From the NCBI GenBank assembly GCA_913064945.1, contig CAJYAN010000001.1:124001-188000 (forward strand): 64,000 nucleotides of DNA, written 5' to 3'. The position numbers and the translations under genes are program-made. The stretch comes from an uncultured Gammaproteobacteria bacterium (GTDB lineage Bacteria > Pseudomonadota > Gammaproteobacteria > UBA6429 > Thiohalophilaceae). The notes below the pieces were generated by a model. That model ran no database searches and was not told the DNA's origin. It was given only the letters and a program-made list of their open reading frames with translations. Of the stretch, positions 9,956-16,932 are shown one piece after another. Every line of letters starts with the position of its first letter. Positions within the stretch are counted from its first letter, which is position 1.

Positions 9956-11335
9956 TTATTGCAGGTAGAGGAACAGGGCGCCGTTACCGCGTCGGACATT
10001 AATCAGAAGCGACGGGCTCTGTCCCACGGCCTTGCCTAAGTCATCGATGTTATGAATCGAGTGCTGGTTGGCCGAGGTAATCACGTCGCCACGCCGAAGC
10101 CCCGCGCGCCACGCCGGGCTGTCCTGTTTCACGCCGCTAATGACAACACCAGACACCTTGCCAAACAACGGTGAGCCTTCTTCAATGTTGCTCAGCTGGG
10201 CACCGGCCAGGTGGGGACTCATTTTTTCGCCATTGGTGACATTACTGTGTGGCTCACCGACGTGGGCGGTAAGGACCCTGGCTTTACCCTCGCGGAGGAT
10301 CTCCAGCTTAATACTCTGTCCAACCCGTAGCAGGCCGATGGTGTTACGCAGGCTGGTGGCGTCACGTACCGTTTTATCATTGACGCGAGTCACGATGTCA
10401 CCGGCCTTCAGTCCGGCACGATCGGCCGCGGAGCCTTTATCCACTTCGGTAATGATCGCCGCATGGCGGTGTTTGATATTGAATGCCTGGGCCAGCTCCG
10501 GCGTCAGGTCCTGGGCCTGGGCACCGAGAGAACCGCGATGGACTTCACCGTGGCTGATTAATTGCTGCATGACGTTCTTTACCATATTGATAGGAATGGC
10601 AAAGCCAATACCGATGTTGCCGCCACTCTGGGAAAAAATGGCGGTATTAATGCCAATGATTTCACCCTTCAGGTTGACCAGCGCGCCACCGGAATTACCG
10701 GGATTAATCGAGGCATCGGTCTGGATAAAGTCTTCATAGCCCTCGATACCGAGGCCGCTTCGACCCTTGGCACTTATGATACCGGAGGTCACGGTCTGCC
10801 CCAGACCAAAGGGGTTACCAATGGCAACCACAAAGTCACCGACCCGCTGTTTATCGGAGTCGGCCAGCGGTACAGCGGTCAGGTCCTTTGCCGGCACCTG
10901 GATGACGGCGACATCGGTATCCGGGTCGGTGCCGATTAGCTTGGCCTTCAGGTTGCGGCCATCGCGCAGGGTGACACGGATTTCATCGGCCTTATCGATG
11001 ACATGATTATTGGTAATGATGTAGCCATGCTTGGCATCCACTACGACGCCGGAACCCAGACTCTGGGTGGTGCGTGTGCGGGGCTGTTGCTGATCGGGAA
11101 TTTGAAAAAAATGACGAAAGAAGGGGTCGGCAAACAGCGGATTTTCACGAATACGAACGGTACTGGTGGTTGCGATATTCACCACCGCGGGGGTGACGCG
11201 TCCCAGCATTGGTGCCAGTGACGGCAGGGTCTGTCCCTGACTGTCGGCAACGGGTAGTGAGGCATACACCCCCGGGGTAAACAGCACCATGGCCAGTAAA
11301 AAAACATAACGATTTAATAGCGGTAGTGATTTCAT
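9956..11335 (-). CDS. degQ: Periplasmic serine protease/chaperone DegQ (Do family)
   Basis: 459 aa. Signal peptide at residues 1-26. Trypsin-like catalytic triad His111 (TNNHV), Asp141 (DTDVAVI) and Ser215 (GNSGGAL), followed by two PDZ domains (about 265-355 and 375-455). The N-terminal block LPSLAPMLGRVTPAVVNI, the short LA loop, the length (~455 aa) and the C-terminal RRGNGALFLYLQ resemble DegQ more than DegP. It degrades or refolds misfolded envelope proteins. It lies 6 bases after the second Hsp20 gene on the same strand, so it may be read from the heat-shock promoter at 12.5 kb. Confidence 0.93.
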   Translation of the reverse strand: MKSLPLLNRYVFLLAMVLFTPGVYASLPVADSQGQTLPSLAPMLGRVTPAVVNIATTSTVRIRENPLFADPFFRHFFQIPDQQQPRTRTTQSLGSGVVVDAKHGYIITNNHVIDKADEIRVTLRDGRNLKAKLIGTDPDTDVAVIQVPAKDLTAVPLADSDKQRVGDFVVAIGNPFGLGQTVTSGIISAKGRSGLGIEGYEDFIQTDASINPGNSGGALVNLKGEIIGINTAIFSQSGGNIGIGFAIPINMVKNVMQQLISHGEVHRGSLGAQAQDLTPELAQAFNIKHRHAAIITEVDKGSAADRAGLKAGDIVTRVNDKTVRDATSLRNTIGLLRVGQSIKLEILREGKARVLTAHVGEPHSNVTNGEKMSPHLAGAQLSNIEEGSPLFGKVSGVVISGVKQDSPAWRAGLRRGDVITSANQHSIHNIDDLGKAVGQSPSLLINVRRGNGALFLYLQ

Positions 11336-11341
11336 ATTTTA

Positions 11342-11848
11342 TTATCCTGTCTGGACCTCAATGCGGTGCCGTTTGTCACCAGAGAGTTTCGGCAGACTTA
11401 GCATCAGCACACCATCCTGGTAACTGGCGCGGGCCTGGCTGTCATCGACTCCGGCGGGTAGCGGTAGGCTACGTTCAAAATGGCCGTAGGCACATTCTGT
11501 AATATGGTATTGACCTTCTTTATGTTGACGACGGGCGTACTTGTCACCACGGATGAGCAGATGATTCGACTCAATCGAAATGACAAAATCACTGGCCTCC
11601 ATGCCTGGGGCCTCAAGGCGTATGACCACTTCGCTATCATTTTCATGTACGTCGGCGGTCAACAGCCCCCAGCGGGAACCGCGCAATCTCATCTGCTCTG
11701 GCGTGGTTTCTACATCACGCTGTGAATCACGTATAGGCCTGAAACGTGTTATTGCCTGACTGGCGCGCTCACGTAATAGTTGCCAGCCTTCAACAATGCC
11801 GTCGCGGAAGTGATCGAGGCCGTGACGAAAGTGTTCCAGCGTACTCAT
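11342..11848 (-). CDS. Hsp20 family small heat-shock protein (second copy)
   Basis: 168 aa. The alpha-crystallin domain spans about 60-165, with GVLMLSLPK near the end and a C-terminal IEV that could serve as the I-x-I/V tail motif. The N-terminal ~55 residues are charged and helical. A good ribosome site (GGGAGGAA) precedes the ATG. It would hold unfolding proteins under stress for DnaK/ClpB. It is a diverged paralogue of the Hsp20 gene just upstream and abuts degQ, so three protein-quality genes are transcribed together. Confidence 0.9.
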   Translation of the reverse strand: MSTLEHFRHGLDHFRDGIVEGWQLLRERASQAITRFRPIRDSQRDVETTPEQMRLRGSRWGLLTADVHENDSEVVIRLEAPGMEASDFVISIESNHLLIRGDKYARRQHKEGQYHITECAYGHFERSLPLPAGVDDSQARASYQDGVLMLSLPKLSGDKRHRIEVQTG

Positions 11849-11933
11849 AAGAAAGTTCCTCCCAACAGGTAAACATAAAAATTGTTGGTTAAAGCAAAGA
11901 CTGCCACTCAGGGGAAAAGTTCCAACAAGACGA

Positions 11934-11960
11934 AACGGGCCAAGCTATGCTTAGCCCGTT
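11934..11960 (-). terminator. Hairpin between the two Hsp20 genes
   Basis: AACGGGC and GCCCGTT pair across a 13-base loop that itself contains AAGC/GCTT, giving a strong stem 20 bases after the first Hsp20 stop on the minus strand. The tail on that strand (TTCGTCTTGTT) is only moderately T-rich. It could be a partial terminator, or an RNA processing/stability hairpin that sets the ratio of the two Hsp20 proteins. Confidence 0.5.
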
Positions 11961-11979
11961 TGTGCCGTTACGACTATAT

Positions 11980-12420
11980 TTAATGTTCGACAGAGATCTT
12001 GCGCGGATTGGCCTTTTCCTGCTTCGGAATAGTGATCTCCAGCACACCGTGCCGGCTCTTGGCGCTGATCTTGTCGGCATTAGCGGTGTCCGGCAGGCTA
12101 AAGCGACGGTAAAAACTACCGCGTGAACGCTCCACACGTTTGTAGCCTTCTCCCTCCTCCTGTTTTTCGCTGTCCTTTTCACCGCGAATCGACAGCACAC
12201 CCTCTTCCATGTGGACTTCAATATCCTTGGGGTCCACACCGGGGACGTCCGCCTCAATAATAAAGGCCTCGCGGGTTTCTTTAATATCCACGGCCGGGGC
12301 CCAGTCGCTGGTGGCGACGCTGCTGCTGCCATCGCCGTTTTGTTGCAGGGATGAAATGTGGTCCATTTCCCGGCGCAGTTGGTCGAACATGCTCCAGGGT
12401 TGATAACGTGTTAGTGCCAT
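11980..12420 (-). CDS. Hsp20 family small heat-shock protein (first copy)
   Basis: 146 aa. The start at 12420 (MALTRYQPWSMFDQLRREMD) is preceded by AGGAGA at good spacing; the longer in-frame ATG lacks a site and overlaps the promoter. The alpha-crystallin domain spans about 40-140, with the family signature GVLEITIPK and a C-terminal KISVEH. The N-terminal block resembles the class found in many proteobacteria (HspA/IbpA-like). It is the first gene behind a near-perfect sigma-32 promoter, so it should be strongly heat-induced. Confidence 0.93.
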   Translation of the reverse strand: MALTRYQPWSMFDQLRREMDHISSLQQNGDGSSSVATSDWAPAVDIKETREAFIIEADVPGVDPKDIEVHMEEGVLSIRGEKDSEKQEEGEGYKRVERSRGSFYRRFSLPDTANADKISAKSRHGVLEITIPKQEKANPRKISVEH

Positions 12421-12484
12421 GGTCGTTCTCCTGTTCAATTCAGTATGGTTGGTGGTATGTAATGCAAACCGTTGCTGTAAATGA

Positions 12485-12513
12485 AAATGGGGATAGGCCA
12501 ATGGGAGATCAAG
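12485..12513 (-). promoter_or_regulatory. Sigma-32 (RpoH) heat-shock promoter for the Hsp20-degQ block
   Basis: Read on the minus strand there is CTTGATC (12513-12507), a 14-base spacer, then CCCCATTT (12492-12485). The known RpoH consensus is CTTGAAA, 13-14 bases, CCCCATNT. The -10 element matches fully and the -35 keeps CTTGA. It ends about 65 bases upstream of the Hsp20 ATG. Placement ahead of a small heat-shock gene makes a chance match unlikely. Confidence 0.85.
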
Positions 12514-12586
12514 ACTTGAAAATAGGGCGTTAGTACATAGTAGGGTCTAAGTGCCAAGCTGAGGATTTTGTGCTTTTAAGATTTTC

Positions 12587-12642
12587 CTCGACCCTCGCAC
12601 CTCGACCCTAGGTACTTTTTCCTAGGTACTAGATACTCGTGC
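12587..12642. repeat. Heptanucleotide tandem repeat (8 degenerate units)
   Basis: Eight consecutive 7-base units each begin with CT: CTCGACC, CTCGCAC, CTCGACC, CTAGGTA, CTTTTTC, CTAGGTA, CTAGATA, CTCGTGC. The 7-base phase is kept without slippage although the units diverge. It lies between the heat-shock promoter and the nrdJ control region and does not look coding. Confidence 0.7.
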
Positions 12643-12722
12643 CTGTTTTTATTTGATGAAAAAAACCTAAACGTAAGTAACCCCTAACCGTGGAACTACC
12701 GCCTATTTAGGTATATTAGCAA

Positions 12723-12738
12723 ACACAAGATGTTGTGT
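12723..12738. promoter_or_regulatory. NrdR box 1
   Basis: ACACAAGATGTTGTGT fits the NrdR operator consensus (acaCwAtATaTwGtgt) at all but two variable positions and is a near-perfect dyad. NrdR represses ribonucleotide reductase genes. The site lies about 100 bases upstream of the proposed nrdJ promoter. Confidence 0.75.
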
Positions 12739-12801
12739 TATTCCCTTCGAGATAGGAAATATTTTTTTCGATTAATAAGCCTATAAAAATAACACAAGCA
12801 T

Positions 12802-12830
12802 TTGAATTATATTAATTTATGGGCTATGTT
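12802..12830 (+). promoter_or_regulatory. Possible sigma-70 promoter of nrdJab
   Basis: TTGAAT (12802-12807), a 17-base spacer and TATGTT (12825-12830) in an AT-rich stretch form a reasonable sigma-70 promoter, with a start near 12837. A degenerate NrdR half-site (ACACAAG at 12792-12798, dyad running to 12807) overlaps the -35. Transcription would begin just before the foldable leader. Confidence 0.45.
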
Positions 12831-12853
12831 CTAAGCCTGTTCCGGGTTGTTGA

Positions 12854-12974
12854 CAGGGGATCGGCATGGGCCTATTCTTCTCCACCAACACTAGATGTAG
12901 TGTTGCTCGACGAGAGTCGATAGCGGTGCCCTTTCTATCCCCGGATCTGGGTCGGCTTTACAGGAGCCATGCCG
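12854..12974 (+). ncRNA. Candidate structured leader RNA upstream of nrdJa
   Basis: Several helices can be drawn by eye: CGGCATGG (12862) with CCATGCCG (12967); GGGGAT (12856) with ATCCCC (12937); GGGC (12868) with GCCC (12928); and CACC (12883) with GGTG (12925). The last pair encloses two hairpins, AACACTA-GATG-TAGTGTT (12887-12904) and TCGAC-GAGA-GTCGA (12907-12920). The first two helices interleave, so they form a pseudoknot or two alternative folds. No canonical cobalamin-riboswitch core is present, though CAGGAGCCATGCC loosely resembles the end of a B12 box. Confidence 0.45.
12888..12903. promoter_or_regulatory. NrdR box 2
   Basis: ACACTAGATGTAGTGT is a second NrdR-type dyad sharing the AGATGT core with box 1. 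The boxes start 165 bases apart, far more than the usual one or two helical turns between paired boxes. This one lies downstream of the proposed promoter and also forms the stem of a leader hairpin, so it could act as a DNA roadblock, as an RNA element, or both. Confidence 0.65.
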
Positions 12975-13029
12975 CGGTTAAGCAAAAACTCTTATAAAAA
13001 TCTATGCTTATTTGGAGGAATCGCAAAGC

Positions 13030-15183
13030 ATGAAAAGGGCACACTTGAAAGAAGTCAGCCACACCAACGCCAGTGATATTAAATACCAGGATGCCTCCCT
13101 CGATATCTGGGACAAGAAATACCGCCTCAAAGCCAAAGATGGCACGTTAATCGATAAAACCCTCGACGCGACCTACCAACGGGTCGCCCGAGCCCTGGCC
13201 GAAGTGGAACCCACCGAGAATCGTCAACACTGGTACGAGGAATTCCTGTGGGCGTTACGCCATGGAGCGATTCCTGCTGGCCGCATTACCTCCAATGCGG
13301 GTGCGCTGGAACACAAGCCGGCTACTTCCACTATTAACTGTACCGTCTCGGGCATCATTCGCGACTCCATGAATGACATCCTCGAGAAGGTCCACGAGGC
13401 AGGTCTTACGCTGAAGGCCGGTTGCGGTATCGGCTATGAATTTTCCACCCTGCGTCCCAAGGGTGCCTATGTCTCCGGCGCCGGTGCCTATACCTCCGGG
13501 CCACTGTCGTTCATGGATATCTACGACAAGATGTGTTTCACCGTGTCCTCCGCCGGTGGTCGTCGTGGTGCACAAATGGCGACCTTCGATGTCGGCCACC
13601 CCGATGTCATGGACTTTATCCGCGCCAAGCGCGAAGACGGTCGCCTGCGCCAGTTCAACCTGTCTCTATTAATAACAGACGAGTTTATGAAGGCCGTCGA
13701 AGAAAATGCCGACTGGCAGCTGGCCTTCCCGATTACTGAAAAAGAAGCGCAGGAAGATGGTCTCGATGTTAAAAACAGCGACGAGATCGTCTGGCGTGAA
13801 TGGCCGATCCACGAAGGCTATGTAACCAATGCCGAAGGCCTGGTGGCCTGCAAGGTCTACAAGACCATCAAGGCGCATCGCCTGTGGGACATGATCATGA
13901 CCTCCACCTATGACTTTGCCGAGCCGGGATTTATTCTCATCGACAAGGTCAACGAAATGAACAACAACTGGTTCTGCGAAAACATTCGCGCCACCAATCC
14001 CTGTGGTGAACAGCCGCTGCCACCGTATGGCTCCTGCCTGCTGGGTTCAGTGAACCTGACGCGCTTTGTGCATAACCCGTTTACCGAACAGGCCTTTTTT
14101 GACTGGGAGGCGTTCGACAAGACCGTCAGCATCTTTACCCGCATGCTCGACAATGTGGTCGAGATCAATGGTCTGCCGCTTGAAGGTCAGCGCGACGAGA
14201 TCCTTAGCAAGCGCCGTCACGGCATGGGTTTTCTCGGCCTTGGTTCCACTGTCACCATGCTACGCATGAAATACGGTTCCAAACAGTCGGTTGAGTTTAC
14301 CGAGCGCGTCTCCAAAGAACTGGCCATGACCGGCTGGCGCGCGGCGTTAGAACTGGCTAAAGAAAAAGGCCCGGCACCGATTATGGAGCAGGACTTTGAG
14401 GTCACCGCCGAGATGCTGCGCAAACGGCCCGAGATGAAGCGTGACGGTTATAAGCCGGGCGACCAGATCAAGGGCAAGCTGCTACACGCAAAATACAGCC
14501 GATACATGCAACAGGTCGCGGCCGAAGACCCGGCCCTGGGTGAGCAACTGGCCAAGATCGGCGCGCGTTTTACCCATCACAGCTCCATTGCACCGACCGG
14601 CACCATTTCACTGTCGCTGGCCAACAATGCCAGTAACGGCATTGAGCCGTCGTTCGCGCATCACTATGCACGCAACGTGATCCGTGAGGGTAAAAAATCC
14701 AAAGAGAAGGTCGATGTCTATTCCTTTGAACTGCTGGCCTATCGTCAGCTGGTCAATGAAAAGGCCATGCCCTATAGCCAGGAAGAGGGCGAAAAGCTGC
14801 CCGACTATTTTATTACTGCGGAAGACATCAAGCCAAAGGAACACGTCGACATCCAGGCCGCCTCACAGAAGTGGATCGATTCCTCCATTTCCAAGACCGC
14901 CAATGTACCGACCGAATTTCCGTTTGAAGACTTTAAGGATATCTATACGTACGCCTATCATCAGGGCCTCAAGGGTTGCACTACCTTTCGCTTTAATCCC
15001 GAGGCCTTCCAGGGCGTGCTGGTCAAAGACAGTGATCTGGTCAACACCACCTACAAGTTCACCCTCGAAAATGGTGAAACGGTTGAGTTAAAGGGTAACG
15101 AAGAGATCGAATACGACGGCGAGATTCACACCGCCGCCAATCTCTACGATGCCCTGAAAGAAGGCTATTACGGGAAATTCTGA
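13030..15183 (+). CDS. nrdJa: Adenosylcobalamin-dependent (class II) ribonucleotide reductase, catalytic subunit NrdJa
   Basis: 717 aa. It reduces ribonucleotides to deoxyribonucleotides with a radical made from coenzyme B12 and needs no oxygen. I chose the ATG at 13030; the in-frame TTG at 13012 overlaps the GGAGGA that serves as ribosome site. Class II signatures are visible: KAGCGIGYEFSTLRPKG, the active-site NPCGEQPLPPYGSCLLGSVNL, and HHSSIAPTGTISLSLANNASNGIEP-type substrate motifs. The chain ends without the usual Cys-rich C-terminal domain, which is encoded separately by the next gene, as in Pseudomonas aeruginosa NrdJa/NrdJb. Control probably involves NrdR and the leader RNA. Confidence 0.95.
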   Translation: MKRAHLKEVSHTNASDIKYQDASLDIWDKKYRLKAKDGTLIDKTLDATYQRVARALAEVEPTENRQHWYEEFLWALRHGAIPAGRITSNAGALEHKPATSTINCTVSGIIRDSMNDILEKVHEAGLTLKAGCGIGYEFSTLRPKGAYVSGAGAYTSGPLSFMDIYDKMCFTVSSAGGRRGAQMATFDVGHPDVMDFIRAKREDGRLRQFNLSLLITDEFMKAVEENADWQLAFPITEKEAQEDGLDVKNSDEIVWREWPIHEGYVTNAEGLVACKVYKTIKAHRLWDMIMTSTYDFAEPGFILIDKVNEMNNNWFCENIRATNPCGEQPLPPYGSCLLGSVNLTRFVHNPFTEQAFFDWEAFDKTVSIFTRMLDNVVEINGLPLEGQRDEILSKRRHGMGFLGLGSTVTMLRMKYGSKQSVEFTERVSKELAMTGWRAALELAKEKGPAPIMEQDFEVTAEMLRKRPEMKRDGYKPGDQIKGKLLHAKYSRYMQQVAAEDPALGEQLAKIGARFTHHSSIAPTGTISLSLANNASNGIEPSFAHHYARNVIREGKKSKEKVDVYSFELLAYRQLVNEKAMPYSQEEGEKLPDYFITAEDIKPKEHVDIQAASQKWIDSSISKTANVPTEFPFEDFKDIYTYAYHQGLKGCTTFRFNPEAFQGVLVKDSDLVNTTYKFTLENGETVELKGNEEIEYDGEIHTAANLYDALKEGYYGKF

Positions 15184-15338
15184 TGCGAACGACACAGAAC
15201 CTGCAATTCAGCCTGAACTTGGAACAGACAGAACCGGTCAGCAATGTACGCCGTCATGAGAGTCTGCAAAAACGCGTACGTTTAAAGGCCGCCAGTAAGA
15301 GGAGACAGCAATGGCTATTAAGATCGAAAAAAAGATAG
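15183..15338 (+). CDS. Possible 51-residue coupled ORF between nrdJa and nrdJb
   Basis: The ATG overlaps the nrdJa stop (TGATG) and the frame runs 51 codons, ending inside the start of nrdJb. The product is basic, with a C-terminal KKR tail. TGATG overlaps are common at coupled real genes, and the frame fills the whole 127-base spacer. I do not recognise the sequence. It could simply be a re-initiation relay that brings ribosomes to the nrdJb start. Confidence 0.35.
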   Translation: MRTTQNLQFSLNLEQTEPVSNVRRHESLQKRVRLKAASKRRQQWLLRSKKR

Positions 15339-16024
15339 TCGGCTACGAAGTCGCAAAAGAAGATGCGGATGACAAGGCCGCGGAAAAGGCCCTGGCAGTT
15401 GCCGAAGGCAAGTTAGAAGAAAGCAATGTCGTGCACATGCACGAACGCGTCGAACGCCCGGAAATGCTGCTCGGCTCGACCTATAAGATTAAAACACCAT
15501 TGAGTGAACACGCCCTGTACGTGACTATTAACGACATCATTCTCAATGCCGGTAGCAAGCAGCACGAACTGCGCCGTCCTTATGAAGTGTTTATTAACAG
15601 CAAGAACATGGACCACTTCCAGTGGATCGTCGCCCTGACACGCATCATCTCCGCCGTTTTCCGCAAGGGTGGCGACGTCACCTTCCTGGTTGAAGAGCTG
15701 CGCTCTGTATTCGACCCGCGTGGTGGTTACTTCAAGAAGGGTGGCAAGTACATGCCCTCACTGGTCGCCGAACTGGGTGACGCCATCGAATGTCACCTAC
15801 GCATGATCGGTATGCTCAAAGACGACGACCTCGACGAGCACCAGAAAAAACTCATCGAAGAAAAACGCGCCCAGTACGAAGGCACGGTTAAAAACGCCGA
15901 GGCCAATGCACCCAGCGAATTCCCCGACGGCGCGCAGTTGTGTATGAAGTGTAATACCAAGGCGATGATCAAAATGGATGGGTGTATGACCTGTTTGAAC
16001 TGCGGCGACAGTAAGTGCGGCTAG
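15311..16024 (+). CDS. nrdJb: Class II ribonucleotide reductase small subunit NrdJb (TSCPD/Cys-rich domain)
   Basis: 237 aa. Preceded by AGAGGAGA at good spacing. The middle (about 60-175) matches the TSCPD-type domain found at the C-terminus of single-chain NrdJ proteins. The C-terminus carries CMKCNTKAMIKMDGCMTCLNCG and ends in CG, the cysteine cluster expected to bind metal and to re-reduce the active-site cysteines. In pseudomonads the separate NrdJb is required for NrdJa activity. The lysine-rich N-terminus is extra. Co-transcribed with nrdJa. Confidence 0.92.
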   Translation: MAIKIEKKIVGYEVAKEDADDKAAEKALAVAEGKLEESNVVHMHERVERPEMLLGSTYKIKTPLSEHALYVTINDIILNAGSKQHELRRPYEVFINSKNMDHFQWIVALTRIISAVFRKGGDVTFLVEELRSVFDPRGGYFKKGGKYMPSLVAELGDAIECHLRMIGMLKDDDLDEHQKKLIEEKRAQYEGTVKNAEANAPSEFPDGAQLCMKCNTKAMIKMDGCMTCLNCGDSKCG

Positions 16025-16030
16025 TCTGCT

Positions 16031-16140
16031 GCGTATGAGGCACGATCACGGTGTTGCAACACGCTCTGAAAATGCTCACGTATTACCTATACGCACCGCT
16101 TTTCAGAACGCATTGCGCCTTGTACCTGCACCTCATGCTG
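16031..16140. repeat. Long imperfect inverted repeat (MITE-like)
   Basis: Two arms of about 55 bases meet near 16086. GCGTATGAGG...TCTGAAAATGC...CGTATTACC on the left matches the reverse complement of the right arm, with TTCTGAAAAGC and GCATGAGG. The left arm also contains the perfect dyad GTGTTGCAACAC. There is no coding capacity. Size and symmetry suggest a non-autonomous mobile element or repetitive extragenic hairpin directly after nrdJb. Confidence 0.6.
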
Positions 16141-16253
16141 TGCATCCCCTGCCCCGACATTCCCGTGGATGCCTTGACACGAAGGGTAAGGTAGTCAAGA
16201 TGAAATCCGAAGGGGTTCTTTGGGTAGGGAACTTATTAAAAATAAATCAGCAG

Positions 16254-16284
16254 CGTCATTGCGAGCGAAGCGCGGCAATCTCGC
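16254..16284. repeat. CGTCATTGCGAGCG-type intergenic repeat
   Basis: CGTCATTGCGAGCGAAGCGC followed by GGCAATCTCGCA is the very widespread bacterial intergenic palindromic repeat of this type. GCGAG and CTCGC are its pairing arms. Identified from memory of the family; only one copy is in the window. Confidence 0.65.
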
Positions 16285-16337
16285 AGACAAAACAACAGTA
16301 TCAAAATCAATCCTCCCAATTCATTCCTCATTCTTAT

Positions 16338-16376
16338 CTCCTCTCTCCCAGAGAGAGGGTTAAGGTGAGGGAGTCA
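16338..16376. repeat. CTCTCCC...GAGAGGGTTNNGGTGAGGG repeat, copy 1
   Basis: Contains CTCTCCCAGAGAGAGGGTTA followed by AGGTGAGGGAG. A second copy ending GAGAGGGTTGGGGTGAGGGG lies at about 16583-16618. This is a common dispersed intergenic repeat in gammaproteobacteria. ORFs drawn through this stretch are not believable genes. Confidence 0.6.
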
Positions 16377-16582
16377 CAGCTCTAACCTTATCCAAACGTA
16401 CAAAGGAGTGAACGTGCAAGAAACTACCAAACAAAACTTCCTGCGCTTCGTGTGTCAACACGTTGCCACCACTGCCTGTAATTATCTGAAAAAAATTGTC
16501 CAATACATGTCACTGCGTGCCAGGACAAAGCAGGAAAGGCGACGTTTCATACTCAAACAAATCAATCGCATCACCAAAACCT

Positions 16583-16618
16583 CCTTCGTCCTCAGGGAGA
16601 GGGTTGGGGTGAGGGGAT
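16583..16618. repeat. CTC...GAGAGGGTTGGGGTGAGGGG repeat, copy 2
   Basis: CGTCCTCAGGGAGAGGGTTG followed by GGGTGAGGGG, the second copy of the family at 16338. Both copies point the same way and lie 245 bases apart. Confidence 0.6.
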
Positions 16619-16725
16619 ACACACTAAAGAATTAATAACGTGCAGGGCAGAGAACTAAAATAACAAAGGGAAGTAAACAAACAGTAGTTCCATACGCATA
16701 TTTATTTTGTATAGAGGCTTTGTAA

Positions 16726-16742
16726 GGTGGGCATTGCCCACC
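16726..16742. repeat. 17-base palindromic repeat GGTGGGCATTGCCCACC
   Basis: A perfect 8+1+8 dyad. A second member, GGTGTGCATTGCACACC, lies at 16883-16899. The two differ by a compensated G/C to T/A change in both arms, so symmetry is conserved. This GGTGGGCAATGCCCACC-type repeat recurs in many bacterial genomes. Confidence 0.65.
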
Positions 16743-16760
16743 AAGATGCGGTGTGCAGTG

Positions 16761-16862
16761 GGTCGAAAGGGGTCGTAGTGCTTTTATTTTAACCAGATAG
16801 TCCATAACTTAGGTCGAAAGGGGTCGTAGTGCTTTTATTTTAACCAGATAGTCCATAACTTA
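16761..16862. repeat. Perfect 51-bp tandem duplication
   Basis: Bases 16761-16811 are repeated without a mismatch at 16812-16862. Each unit runs from GGTCGAAAGGGGTCGTAGTG to AGATAGTCCATAACTTA. A diverged third copy lies at about 16933-16977, just before the ATG at 16988. The identity of the two copies implies a recent duplication. Confidence 0.9.
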
Positions 16863-16882
16863 GGCTGGTGTTAGCCAGGTAC

Positions 16883-16899
16883 GGTGTGCATTGCACACC
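16883..16899. repeat. 17-base palindromic repeat GGTGTGCATTGCACACC
   Basis: Second member of the dyad family at 16726-16742, placed between the tandem 51-bp units and their diverged third copy. Confidence 0.65.
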
Positions 16900-16932
16900 C
16901 TACGAAGACAATAAAGGTAGAAGGAATTAAAG

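Noticed and set aside
10068-10739. 223-codon frame opposite degQ
   Set aside because: Fully antisense to the DegQ catalytic and PDZ domains; composition is that of a shadow frame.
12880-12930. tRNA-like cloverleaf suggested by the two neighbouring hairpins
   Set aside because: No acceptor stem, no T-loop GTTCRA and wrong spacing.
12837-12980. Canonical cobalamin riboswitch upstream of nrdJa
   Set aside because: The conserved core elements around the B12 box are not present; only a partial likeness of the final box. Kept as an unassigned structured leader.
16031-16140. CRISPR array
   Set aside because: No regular direct repeats with unique spacers; the structure is one inverted repeat.
16408-16635. 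75-codon plus-strand frame
   Set aside because: Its end is made of the dispersed GAGAGGGTTGGGGTGAGGGG repeat and it has no family or start signal.
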